Assembly (NCBI RefSeq): GCF_002234675.1
Contig: NC_019859.2
Span: 8,521,983-8,585,982 of the forward strand
Direction: 5' to 3'
Origin: Oryzias latipes
Taxonomy: Eukaryota > Chordata > Actinopteri > Beloniformes > Adrianichthyidae
DNA: 64,000 bases
Under the pieces are notes generated by a model. The model did not search any database. It was not told the DNA's origin and worked only from the letters and a program-made list of their open reading frames with translations. Positions 24,901 through 33,594 of this stretch are shown here, piece by piece. Each line of letters opens with the position of its first letter. Position 1 is the stretch's first letter. The translations under genes were made by a program, and so were the position numbers.

Positions 24901-27900
24901 GAACAGCCTATGCAAGTGCGTAGACTTGCATTTCGGGCTCCTGCATTCATGTGTCGCTACAAAATTTCTACAATTGTTTTCAGGCTCTGTGTACAATGTG
25001 CAGATTAGTTAGTAACATATAGATGACATCCTCTCCAATTCACGGAAGCGCCACCTGTTTAAATTGCGGTTGTATTTCTTTTTTTTTTTTTTTTTACAGA
25101 AACTGTGAAAAATCACACTGAAACTCTTCATCTTCCTGGTGGTGAGTCTTTGCTTTCTGAGTATTTCTCCCCCTTTGGTTTTTTTAAACTGTAATTTGAC
25201 TCTGCTGGTGCTCTGGTACCACGGTTTGCTCTTGAGCAGATCACCTGTTCGAAGTGGCCATCGAGGTGAATTTCATTCCCGATCTGGAGGAGTCTTGGGA
25301 CGCCCTGGCCCGTTCTCTGCTGCTATCTCTGAAGGCTTTGGTATGTGGATGCAGAAACGGACCATGAATGGTCTCCACAGAGGCTCATCGTTCTGTCTTT
25401 ATGTAGATCAGCAAACACCTGGATATTCTGCACAAACAGCTCACCCTGTCTTCTAAAAGAATAAAAAGGTTAGTTTCATTGTCACAGCAAGACTTGGATA
25501 AAAGTGTGGTTTCCTCATTGTGTCATGGATCTCACTCCACCTTTTGGGAAGGTTGAATGCAGGTGCCCTGTACATCCTCTGGCTGCAGATTGGACAGGGG
25601 CCTGGAGGTGGGCAGGTCCACAGGGCTGTCCACTCTGCCATGCAGGGCCTCCTCTCCTCAGGGGTCAACCTCAGAGTCAACCGCAAGAACGCCATCATCA
25701 TGTCTGTGTCTACTGCAGGTAAAGCAGGGCCTAAAGTCCGGTATGCCTTAAGGAGTTAAATTGAGCCACAGTGGTGTTGGAAAAATGAGATTGGGCAGAG
25801 AACAAGTACATTTTGAACATTTCAAGTGAGAACGAGATCATAAAGAATCAGGAGTCAACTTAAGTTTGTCAGTCTGATTCTACTGAGAATGTAGCTAACA
25901 TGAGTAGCACATACCCATACTAGACCAGTCATGAAGAAACAAATGCAGGTATGGTTGTCTTTTTAACTCTGATGTTTTGTTTCAGATGTGAATGAGTGTG
26001 GGACCAACCTGGTTCTCTGTGACGCTAATGCAGACTGTGTGAACCACTTTGGCTCGTACTCCTGCCATTGCAGAGAAGGCTTTAAGGATGAGTCTCGCCT
26101 GGGATCAGGAGGAACCATCTGCACGGACCAAAAGACCACAGGTACAAGCAAGCTTTGCCTTTGGTTTCTGCAGCTATCCCGAGCCTCAGACTTCCTGTTT
26201 TGCCTTATGTTTCGGTATTAACGTTTACATTATTTTAATTTTATAACATCGTAAAGCCCACAACATCAACAAATTGACAAATTTCAATTTTTGGGGGGAA
26301 TTAAGAAGTTTTTTAAACCCTTTGAAATCCACCAAAATGTTGCAATATCATGTTTTATTAGATAATAAGGAAGAATTGTCATTGTTTTTACAAAATCTTT
26401 ATTTATAGTATCAATTATATGTTGGGTGATTTGGTCAGTTTTTGCTCACACCAATGTTAGTTTAAGATGCAGAAATATTACCATGAGTGTCCAGGGAAGA
26501 AGCACGTTATTTACCCACAGTCTCATATTTGATTCACACATTTTTAACACAATATAACTGTATTTTAAAGAATTAATCATGAACAAACTTTGAATTCTTC
26601 TAATACAAGTAGTCATTTTTAAGATAAATAAAATGGACCTTTGTTCACTATAAAGGTTTTTAAATTAGCTAAATGTTTCCTGCCAAGTGTTTGTGAAATT
26701 TTATTTAAGCAGCCATAGTGATAATGCTCTACAGCAGCGGTCCCCAACCTTTATTGCACCACGGACCGGTTTGATGTCTGGCAAAATTCTCACGGACCGG
26801 TATGTTATATGTGGCAGACACACGCTGCAGCAACGCTGCAATAAAGGCAGAGACACGTGATACGATGTACTCTGCACTTTTCTTTTGACACACTAAACAT
26901 CGCATAGGTGTCATCATCCTCTCCCCTTCCCACACTCATGGTGCTAAAAAGAAGTAAACACAACAGGAAGAAATAACTAAGGGTGAAACAACAGAACTGC
27001 CAGATGAAAGGACCCGTAGGCAAAAAGAAACACCCGTGCTCAAACCTATTTTGACCAAAGTAGCCAAAGGGGATTGATTCCCATAATTCTCTGTGACTCC
27101 AGCTCCGACGGTAACCCCTGCAGCCTGTGGAACTCCGACAGCAGACCAAACGTGCACGTGACCGACACTACAGTACAACAAAATAATGACTTGCATGAAA
27201 ACATAACAATAAACACGAATTATGACATGAGCAACGTCCTCTCTGCCCGCAACACTCCCTGGTCGCAATTATTATAACATTTAAACATGCCTTCAAAATA
27301 AGTGCATGGAAAATCCAATTCACCATAATGCTGTGAATGGTTCGAGGGAATCTCCCGTTGGGATAAATCCGTATATTAAGTAGGACTCCTGATACTGTCT
27401 AATAAATGTAGCTTTCTTTTTTTGGAAGTCGAAAGCTCCTCTTCTGTCCTCTGGCTGGGCCTTTTCCACTTGGCAAAGAAACTTTCCAAAGATGTTTTTT
27501 TTTTCCTTCATTTTGCTAGTTCCTGGGTTTTATTTTAGCGGTAACTTATCATGTGCCCGAGGCGAGCGACTTGACCTGCGTCAAGAGTAACATAAACGGA
27601 TGTAACAGAGAATCGGGCAATTTTTCAAAGTCAAACATCTTTCAGATTTAGAAATAAATAAAACGGAAGTAATGAAAGTTATATTATTTTTCTCTGAGGC
27701 CCGGCAGCAAATTACGACGGAGTATTAGGGCCACCAAAAAAAAAGTAAAATTACGACATTTTTTCTCGTAAATTTACGAGAAAAAAGTCATAGATTAACA
27801 AGGAGAAAACACCGAAGTTGTCCGTTTATCGGAGCATCGCTTGAAGATGAAAGATGTGGAGCCTTTTGTGAAGCTTTATTTCCGGATTATAGGTTTAAAA

Positions 27901-29286
27901 CAAAGAGATTCTGAACTTTTGGCGACTCAAAATCAGATTAATGTCCGTGGAGCCGGGGTTCAGTGTCAGTAAAGCGGAGTTTCATATGTAAAATAAGGAG
28001 CTCAGAGACATGTTTGGGTGTAGAGGACCGCTGCAGCTTTTATTCTCCTTTTCATTCACAAACCCTGAATCTTCATCTGTCACCTTACGTCATGAACCTG
28101 TCATCAGATCCGAACACCAATGCGGAAGTAAACATCCCGTTATATCATTAAACAACAAAGATGAATGAAAATAGTCTATTATATTAGCATTAGAATGTTG
28201 AAAATGCCAAAAAAAGTGATCCTCCTCCTCAGACGGAAGCGTCACACAAACGTAGAGATCTTGTTTTTGGTGGAGGAAGAAAGGATTGAAGTGGAAAGCT
28301 GCAGGGAAACCGATGGCTTCATCGGTCTGCAGGGACCCTGCAAACCAACCATCAATAAATAAAACTTTAATAAATTGTAAATCAAACAAATGAGCTTCCA
28401 GATATTTGGAACGTTCAAGCTCATTCAGCTCACCTGTTCAACAAAGTTTAGTCGGTCTGCTCTGTTGCTGCGAGGCGTTCACCTGCTGCTCTGCATGTTC
28501 ACTTCCACTTAATATCGTAAATTTGAGTTTTTTTTCTCATATCTTACGACTTAAAATCTTGCAAAATTACGAGTTTTTTTCTCCTAAATTTACGAGATAA
28601 AAACTCGTAATTTTACTTTTTTTTTTTTTGGTGGCCCTAATACTCCGTCGTACCAAATGACCCACGGACCGGTACCGGTCTGCGGGCCGGGGTTTGGGGA
28701 CCACTGACAGGACAGAAAATGTGTACTAAGTTATATACAAATCGTTGTTAAAGAAAGTTTGGATCATGCTAATGAGATGGGGGGGGGGGGGGGGGTGTTA
28801 TCAGAAATGCTACATATAAGAATAGTTATGTAAGGTCAGCTTCCAGTTCTGGTTTTTACTTCCTGCTTCACCTTTTGACTTCCTGTCTGCTTTTGTTACC
28901 CCACAGACTGCAGCTCAGGCCTTTCCTCTGAGACAAAAGGCGTCTATATACTCTTCTTCCTCCTCAGCTCGCTCATCCTAATGTTGGTGGCGGTGGCTGG
29001 AACGTTGTACCACCGCCACCACAGGGGGGCGTTCCTGGTCCGCTGCCATAACAGCGGCAGCATCTCTCCCCCTGATTCCAACAACAACCACCTCCACCAC
29101 GAGGACCACTACTCTAGCCCCGCAGACTCTGACCTACCTCCCCCACCTCCGCCTGCCAGAGGCTCCAGGGACAGCTGGGCTCCTGGCAAAGAGCGCCGCC
29201 TGCCTGTGGACCTGCCGCTCCTGCGCTTCAGCCCCCTGTTGCCTCCAGACAGTTACATCGATCCACAGGATGGTGGAAAGATGTGA
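18919..29286 (+). CDS. CUB-SEA-EGF single-pass membrane protein, function unknown
   Basis: I do not recognise this gene by name. Ten exons join with matching phases: 18919-19002, 19084-19114, 19470-20056, 23768-24164, 25100-25141, 25240-25340, 25407-25468, 25552-25718, 25986-26141, 28907-29286 (2,007 nt, 668 residues). Residues 1-28 are a signal peptide (LNVALLLFLLMFGIYW core). Residues 54-164 form a CUB domain (CHQLLR, CNWTIQVDPGKRIHLHLEDL, Cys 54, 72, 79, 104, 130, ending GFYGRYQAF). Residues 165-380 are a Ser/Pro/acidic stalk. Residues 381-490 look like a SEA module (FEVAIEVNFIPDLEESW to NRKNAIIMSVSTA) without the usual GSVVV cleavage motif. Residues 491-542 are a calcium-binding EGF (DVNECGTN..., six Cys). 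Residues 555-577 are the transmembrane helix and 578-668 a Pro/His-rich cytoplasmic tail. It is probably a cell-surface adhesion protein or receptor. A further small exon in the 3.7-kb intron 3 (phase 0) cannot be excluded. Confidence 0.85.
20315..20430. repeat. fish interspersed repeat fragment
   Basis: The phrases 'ttttggggtcatagggttac', 'tggagcctgccctagctac', 'accctggacatgtcgccag' and 'tctgtcccagggcacacaat' are a short copy of the repeat at 1215-1520. It lies in intron 3 of the CUB gene. Confidence 0.7.
20715..21910 (+). pseudogene. decayed non-LTR retrotransposon (LINE) reverse transcriptase
   Basis: The frame at 20706-21056 ends in RVLELNEFYPKSLKCLDVVG and SWITRLCNIA, matching the linker before the RT domain of a common fish LINE ('LTRLCNIAW...'). 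Degraded RT blocks follow in order: SLPGKVYFRV (about 21131), KFTQSVHMCF (about 21440), a counterpart of the 'FMDRISRRS' block (about 21495), FADDVVL with the catalytic Asp pair (about 21735) and a counterpart of 'EFKYLGVL' (about 21880). Many stops and shifts separate them, and a MITE has inserted at 21241-21430. It lies in intron 3 of the CUB gene in sense orientation. It is not an exon of that gene. Confidence 0.75.
21241..21430. mobile_element. MITE inserted into the LINE relic
   Basis: It starts 'cacaggtgtcaaactccagg', a phrase of a very common fish hAT-type MITE. RT-coding sequence resumes just after it (gtttgtggaagtttaccc, about 21432), which sets the right limit. Non-coding. Confidence 0.5.
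21911..23767. other. intron 3 of the CUB gene, remainder
   Basis: Non-coding sequence with a poly-A run at about 22163-22181. The stretch 23160-23370 is open in two frames on the plus strand (e.g. YLDGSGATWGPRQHLEL) but lacks splice sites and a recognisable family, so I leave it unassigned. Confidence 0.45.
24846..25080. repeat. single-ended MITE fragment
   Basis: It starts 'tagctacgttcacaccacc' and includes 'ccaatgaacagcctatgcaa'. This resembles the end of the MITE family at 12972-13308 and 52605-53200 (ends 'cggtgtgaacatag'). It runs up to the poly-T tract before exon 5 of the CUB gene (25082-25095). Confidence 0.4.
26735..28706. mobile_element. hAT-like non-autonomous element, split by a nested insertion
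   Basis: The left end is 'cagcggtccccaacctttat' and the complement of the right end is 'cagtggtccccaaaccccgg'. Both are followed inward by 'cacggaccggt' motifs, a well-known hAT-type terminus. The flanks share only ACAG (26731-26734, 28707-28710), so a full 8-bp duplication is not confirmed. Without the nested element at 27715-28650 it would be about 1.0 kb. It lies in the last intron of the CUB gene. The ORFs inside show no recognisable transposase. Confidence 0.65.
27715..28650. mobile_element. nested DNA transposon with TIR 'cgacggagtattagggccac'
   Basis: Perfectly inverted ends 'cgacggagtattagggccac' (27715) and 'ggccctaatactccgtcg' (to 28650) are followed inward by A/T-rich arms of 'aaattacgag' type words that also pair. 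TA flanks both sides (27713-27714, 28651-28652), and the outer sequence rejoins as 'caaat-TA-ccaaatgaccc'. Superfamily not assigned. The interior has only short frames without a recognised transposase. Confidence 0.72.
28776..28797. repeat. poly-G run
   Basis: A run of about 18-20 G just after the element at 26735-28706 and about 110 bases before the last CUB-gene exon. It could form a G-quadruplex, or its length may be an assembly artefact. Confidence 0.8.
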
Positions 29287-29371
29287 ACCCACTGGGACAA
29301 CGTGTCTTAACTTTATTCATCAGTTTATTTCTTTTGTGCTTAATGATGCTCTTGTCCACAGTGTCATGCTC

Positions 29372-29377
29372 AATAAA
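29372..29377 (+). terminator. polyadenylation signal of the CUB gene
   Basis: AATAAA lies 86 bases after the TGA, in 'catgctcaataaatgtcac', followed by a T-rich stretch. This gives a very short 3' UTR. Confidence 0.6.
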
Positions 29378-29577
29378 TGTCACAACAAAACAGCATTTTT
29401 TGGTTGCATTTTTTTTTAAACGCTCTTCCATGGATTTGCAGAGTAGTGCTGTCTGCAACAGCCACTAAATCAGTTTTATGCTACTTTCACTCCGGGCATG
29501 TGTTTTATGCGCAGTTATTGTTGTGAGGGGTTGTAAGCCAGCGGGAGAGAACCCAAACAGCTGGATGTCGGGTAATG

Positions 29578-29578
<1 letters not shown>

Positions 29579-29622
<44 letters not shown>
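29579..29622. repeat. (TG)n microsatellite
   Basis: About 21 perfect TG units. Confidence 0.95.
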
Positions 29623-29623
<1 letters not shown>

Positions 29624-29699
29624 CCTGCTCACAACTTTAGATTCAAACTTATAATGAACTTCTGCAGACACTCTCAGAAAATGACAGCTTTTTTGACTG

Positions 29700-30377
29700 A
29701 AGGCCCGTACACACCGAGACGAATATTCGCCAGGCGTTATTCGCCAGCGTTTTTCGCCACGTTTTTTGTGTTCACACCCAGGCGATTTTCGCTGACGATG
29801 AGCCGAGCAAACATGCAATTTCATTCCCTGACATTAGATGGCGCTTAATGTAAAACAGAATACCCCTGTACACAAGGTGGCGCTGCGCAACTTTACGCTT
29901 CTTAAAGTCGCTTTTCACTCAGAAGAAGAGAGCAAGTATTTATGCGCTTGTCAGAATCATACAGAGAAAACATGAATATTTCAAGCATCAGTAGCTCCAA
30001 CTGGTGCTTGGTAAGGGGATATTTTAGAATGTCCGTCATTATTTCTTCGCGGCAGTTTAGACTCTACTTGGCGTCTATCTTCCTCGATGGTATGTGTGCT
30101 CAGCAAGGCAGTTTTGTGTTTGACTGCCCCCAAGTGGTGTTTTACTGTAACTTCAGAAGCTCCAGAAAGCGCCATTCTCATTGGTCGAATAGATTTCGAC
30201 GCGAGGCGTCAAAAAAAAAAAAACTAACCCGAGGCGTTTTTTTTTTTTGACGCTTTGACACGTGGCGTTTTTTCGCGTCGGTGTGCACACTCTCATTGGT
30301 GCCCTTTGTTTAGTCACGAGGCGTTAAACGTCGCCGAAAATCGCCGGCGAAATTCGTCCCGGTGTGAACGGGCCTTT
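29700..30377. mobile_element. MITE with TIR 'aggcccgtacacaccgagac'
   Basis: The left end is 'aggcccgtacacaccgagac', then 'gaatattcgcc'. The complement of the right end is 'aggcccgttcacaccgggac', then 'gaatttcgccggcg'. Subterminal arms hold many 'ttcgcc' / 'gaggcgt' words that can pair. About 678 bases, no coding capacity. Target duplication not resolved. Confidence 0.7.
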
Positions 30378-31607
30378 AGGCTAAAAATGACCGAAGACCA
30401 CTGAGAACGCTTATACATTATATCAAAAGATAATCGAAGGGAGACTTTGAAGGGCCAATAGCAGAAAATTCCGGACGATGTGCATGGAGGTTTGTTAGAT
30501 GCTGGTTTCTTCTTCTGCCAACTGTATTAATCTGAATTCGAGTCCTAAACATATCCAATAAACTTCATCAACATGAAACATGCTTGGCCTTTTGTGTTTC
30601 AGTTGTCTCCTCCAGCATTTACTTCCCAGCCTGCTGTTCGTCCTCTGAATGCTGCTCACGTCCAGCAGATGGAGGGAAGCGATCACCGGGCAGATTGTCC
30701 ACGGGGTGGAGAGGAGAGGTGGATGCTGGTGGATCCACCCTCCAAGCTCAGCTTGTTTCCTCACCTGGCAGTTTGAGGTCAGAAACACCCCCTCCGTTTT
30801 ATTTGTTTTACATCCAACACACTATGCCGCGCATCATCTCATTACCCATCATCCCCAGCACACTTTGTCTCCTCTGTGCTTCAGAATATCTTGTAGTTTT
30901 CAGTCATTTCAAAATGCAGATGAAAAAGTACATTTCCATATCTTTTTAAATGTACATTAATTTAATCTTTTTTTTAAATGTGCATTTTATTTTTGACTAT
31001 TATTCAATTAAAACATTTCTTTTTTGTCTTCAGTTCGAGCCCCTTTGTGTGAAACTTTGACCTTTTGATTAGATATAAATCTAACTTTGTCTTTGATTTA
31101 ACATAATGTGTAAAAGTGGCACCAGCCTCACTAAATACTAGAAACAATGAAAGAGAGATTTCAATAGGGTAAGATGACTGTCCATAAAAAAATGCATAAA
31201 TATGAAGTTGTTCACAAATTTTAACTCTGTGCACAACTTAAATAAAAATTTTGAATAGAAAAGAATATAAACTAAAATATTTTTACGTGTGACGTGTCTG
31301 TTTTGAATCTGATTTGTCTTTGATTTGAATACAGCTCTTGCTTGTCTTGAATACGAAAGTTTCCCTGTTAAGCTGTCAAAAATACGTCACAGGGTCGCAG
31401 TCATACTTTGAAGAAACATCGATTCAAATGGGTGAGCATGCGCATTAAGGCTCATATACTATACTAATACAGAATTCAACTTTTTAGAAACTTTTGATCC
31501 CCTGGAAGGAAAATTATCTTGATACCATAGCTCTGTTTCATAATAATAATAAAAAACATGACATGCTGCTTTTTTTGTTTCCAAGAGAAAACAGCTGATC
31601 AAATAAT
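30378..31607. other. intergenic, one weak exon-like stretch
   Basis: Mostly A/T-rich. At 30603-30777 a GC-balanced stretch sits between an acceptor-like 'ttttgtgtttcag' and a donor-like GAG/GTCAGA, but none of its frames encodes a recognised protein. Nothing else was recognised. Confidence 0.3.
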
Positions 31608-31940
31608 AAATGATTGGATTTATCTGCGCTTTTCAAGACACTCAAAGCGCTTACATTGTGTCCATTATTCATTCACACTTGGTGATGGTAAGCTACTGTT
31701 GTAGCCACAGCTGCCCTGGGGCAGACTGACAGAGGCATGGCTGCCAGTTCGCGCCTACGGCCCCTCTGACAGTCACAGGGACATTCACACACCAGTGGAG
31801 CCACGCTGGAGGCAAGGAGGGTGAAGTGTCTTGCCCAAGGACACAACGACAGTTGGCTGGGGGGAGCGGGGATCAAACCACCGACCCTTCGATCATTGGA
31901 CAACCTGTTAAACCGCCTGAGCCTCTGCCACCCACTACAA
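31608..31940. repeat. fish interspersed repeat, 'gcgcttttcaagacactcaa' variant
   Basis: Phrases include 'tctgcgcttttcaagacact', 'gtgtcttgcccaaggacaca', 'ggatcaaaccaccgaccct' and 'cgatcattggacaacctgtt'. It is a variant of the repeat at 1829-2112. Also a common fish repeat. Confidence 0.75.
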
Positions 31941-32428
31941 ATAAACAATACATCGCACCCGGAAGTGGTGTGAACAAAGTGCAGCAGATGTCCCTCTTAT
32001 TAAGAATAAAAAAGTCCACGTTTATATTTTTTCTTCAAAGTTGTGCACAAAGTATTAGTTTTTACACAACTTTGTCCCTATGAATATTTTTCATTTTGAC
32101 AGATTCCTTACCCCATAGATTTGTAAATCAACAGACTGAAGCTATTAAATATGCTGCAGTTTTAGATAATACTCCACTGAAATATTTACAGAAAAAAAGC
32201 CAACTTCAGAAACATGGAAACTAAAAAAAGACAAAACATGAAGGATCTATTTGCTATTCATCAGTTTTTTTCTGTAGAAAAACTGCCACTGCAATAAAAG
32301 TCACTGCTTCCTGGTTGAAGCGTCTTTAAAAAACAAAAATCCTCCTTCACAGCCATCTTGAAAAACCCAACATGTTGTTTTTAAGTAAAGTACCAGACAA
32401 ATATGAATAAACTAACTACTGGATGCTG

Positions 32429-32444
32429 TACCCCCCCCCCCCCT
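32429..32444. repeat. poly-C run
   Basis: A run of about 14 C. Simple sequence; length may be approximate. Confidence 0.8.
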
Positions 32445-32625
32445 CCACGTAACCTAATTGTTTCTTCAGAAAGGGCTTAAAAGTGAAAAAGTTCATTTTT
32501 GGAGAATAAGTCTGCTTTTTTTGTTTTTGTTCTCTTTTTGCATAGTTTGGCTGGGGCTGAGACGTACTTGTATTCTCAGATGCAACTTGAATGTGGTTTA
32601 AAAAAAACACCAAAAAGCACTAGAG

Positions 32626-32900
32626 TGCTGTAGGTGTCTATCAGTATTTGCTACTGACAGCAGCATGAGAAGCCCCCTCAGTCTTATATCGAGCTTGGTG
32701 GAATTGTTTCAAAGCGACAAAGAGGATGAAGAATTCAACGGATTAAGGGATTTGAGGTGATATAAATACTTTAGTTGACTAGTTCTCTATGCTATGGTTA
32801 TCGAAATAATTGTTCATATGCTGCGCTAATTTACTAGATTCCAAATAAATTTCCCCCCAAAGTGCGATTTATACTCCAGTTCTGCGTTAGGAGAGTCTCA
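32626..32900. repeat. interspersed repeat, copy related to 61350-62410
   Basis: It shares 'tatcagtatttg-tactgaca', 'ggaattgtt-taaagcga', 'cagaggatga' style words, 'catatgctg-gctaat' and 'tttatactccag' in the same order as 61500-62410, so it is a second copy without the internal insertion seen there. No coding potential. Confidence 0.55.
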
Positions 32901-33586
32901 AAATTCACCACAGAGATTTATCTCACAAATGTGGGGAGATTAACAAATGAGAGGGGGTTTCTAGATGCACATTCTGCAATTTGTATGATGTGTAGCAAAA
33001 ATTATGTTTGTGAAGCATCTATTGTGTGTTTCTAAAACATTCATTGCGAATTTCTGAAAATGTATTGTTTTTGTAAAAGACAGCGTGTACATTTGCGAGA
33101 AACACTTATTGTGCATTTGTGAAACATTTAGTGTGCATTTCCAAATGTGTATTGCACGTTTGCATAAATTTACAGTTGTGAATCGGAGTTTGTCCATTTC
33201 TAAAATATGAGACAGTTCTGGCCTCATAGTTGGCAGTGCAACACAAAACTCCAACACTCTGTGGAACAGAGTTTGATGCAGATAAGGCTTGTTAAATGCT
33301 TCCATGGGTCACCTTCAGTCTGTGTTTGTCCTCCCCGTTCCCCGTTTGTGGTGGGGGGGCAGCAGCAGGCTGCCACCCTCACACCGTGCAGAATGCGACC
33401 ACCTCCATGCGTGATGTGAAAGGTTACAATCTGCCCAGTGAGAGCCAAATGGACACCACAGCAGCAGAAATCCTGACTCCCACACAGGTAACAATCAGTT
33501 TTTGCTCACAGAGGACGTGGACTTTTGATTTGATTGCTAGGAATTGTGCAGGATGGGTGTAATCCAGAACCATGACAAGAGATATT
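32901..33586. other. intergenic, tandem 'cattt-tgaaa' words and one exon-like stretch
   Basis: From about 32995 to 33190 the sequence repeats variants of 'gtgaaacattyattgtgcat', an irregular tandem array. At 33362-33487 a GC-balanced stretch ends in a good donor (ACACAG/GTAACA) and is open (HTVQNATTSMRDVKGYNLPS then ESQMDTTAAEILTPTQ), but I cannot place it in any gene. Confidence 0.35.
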
Positions 33587-33594
33587 CATTAATA

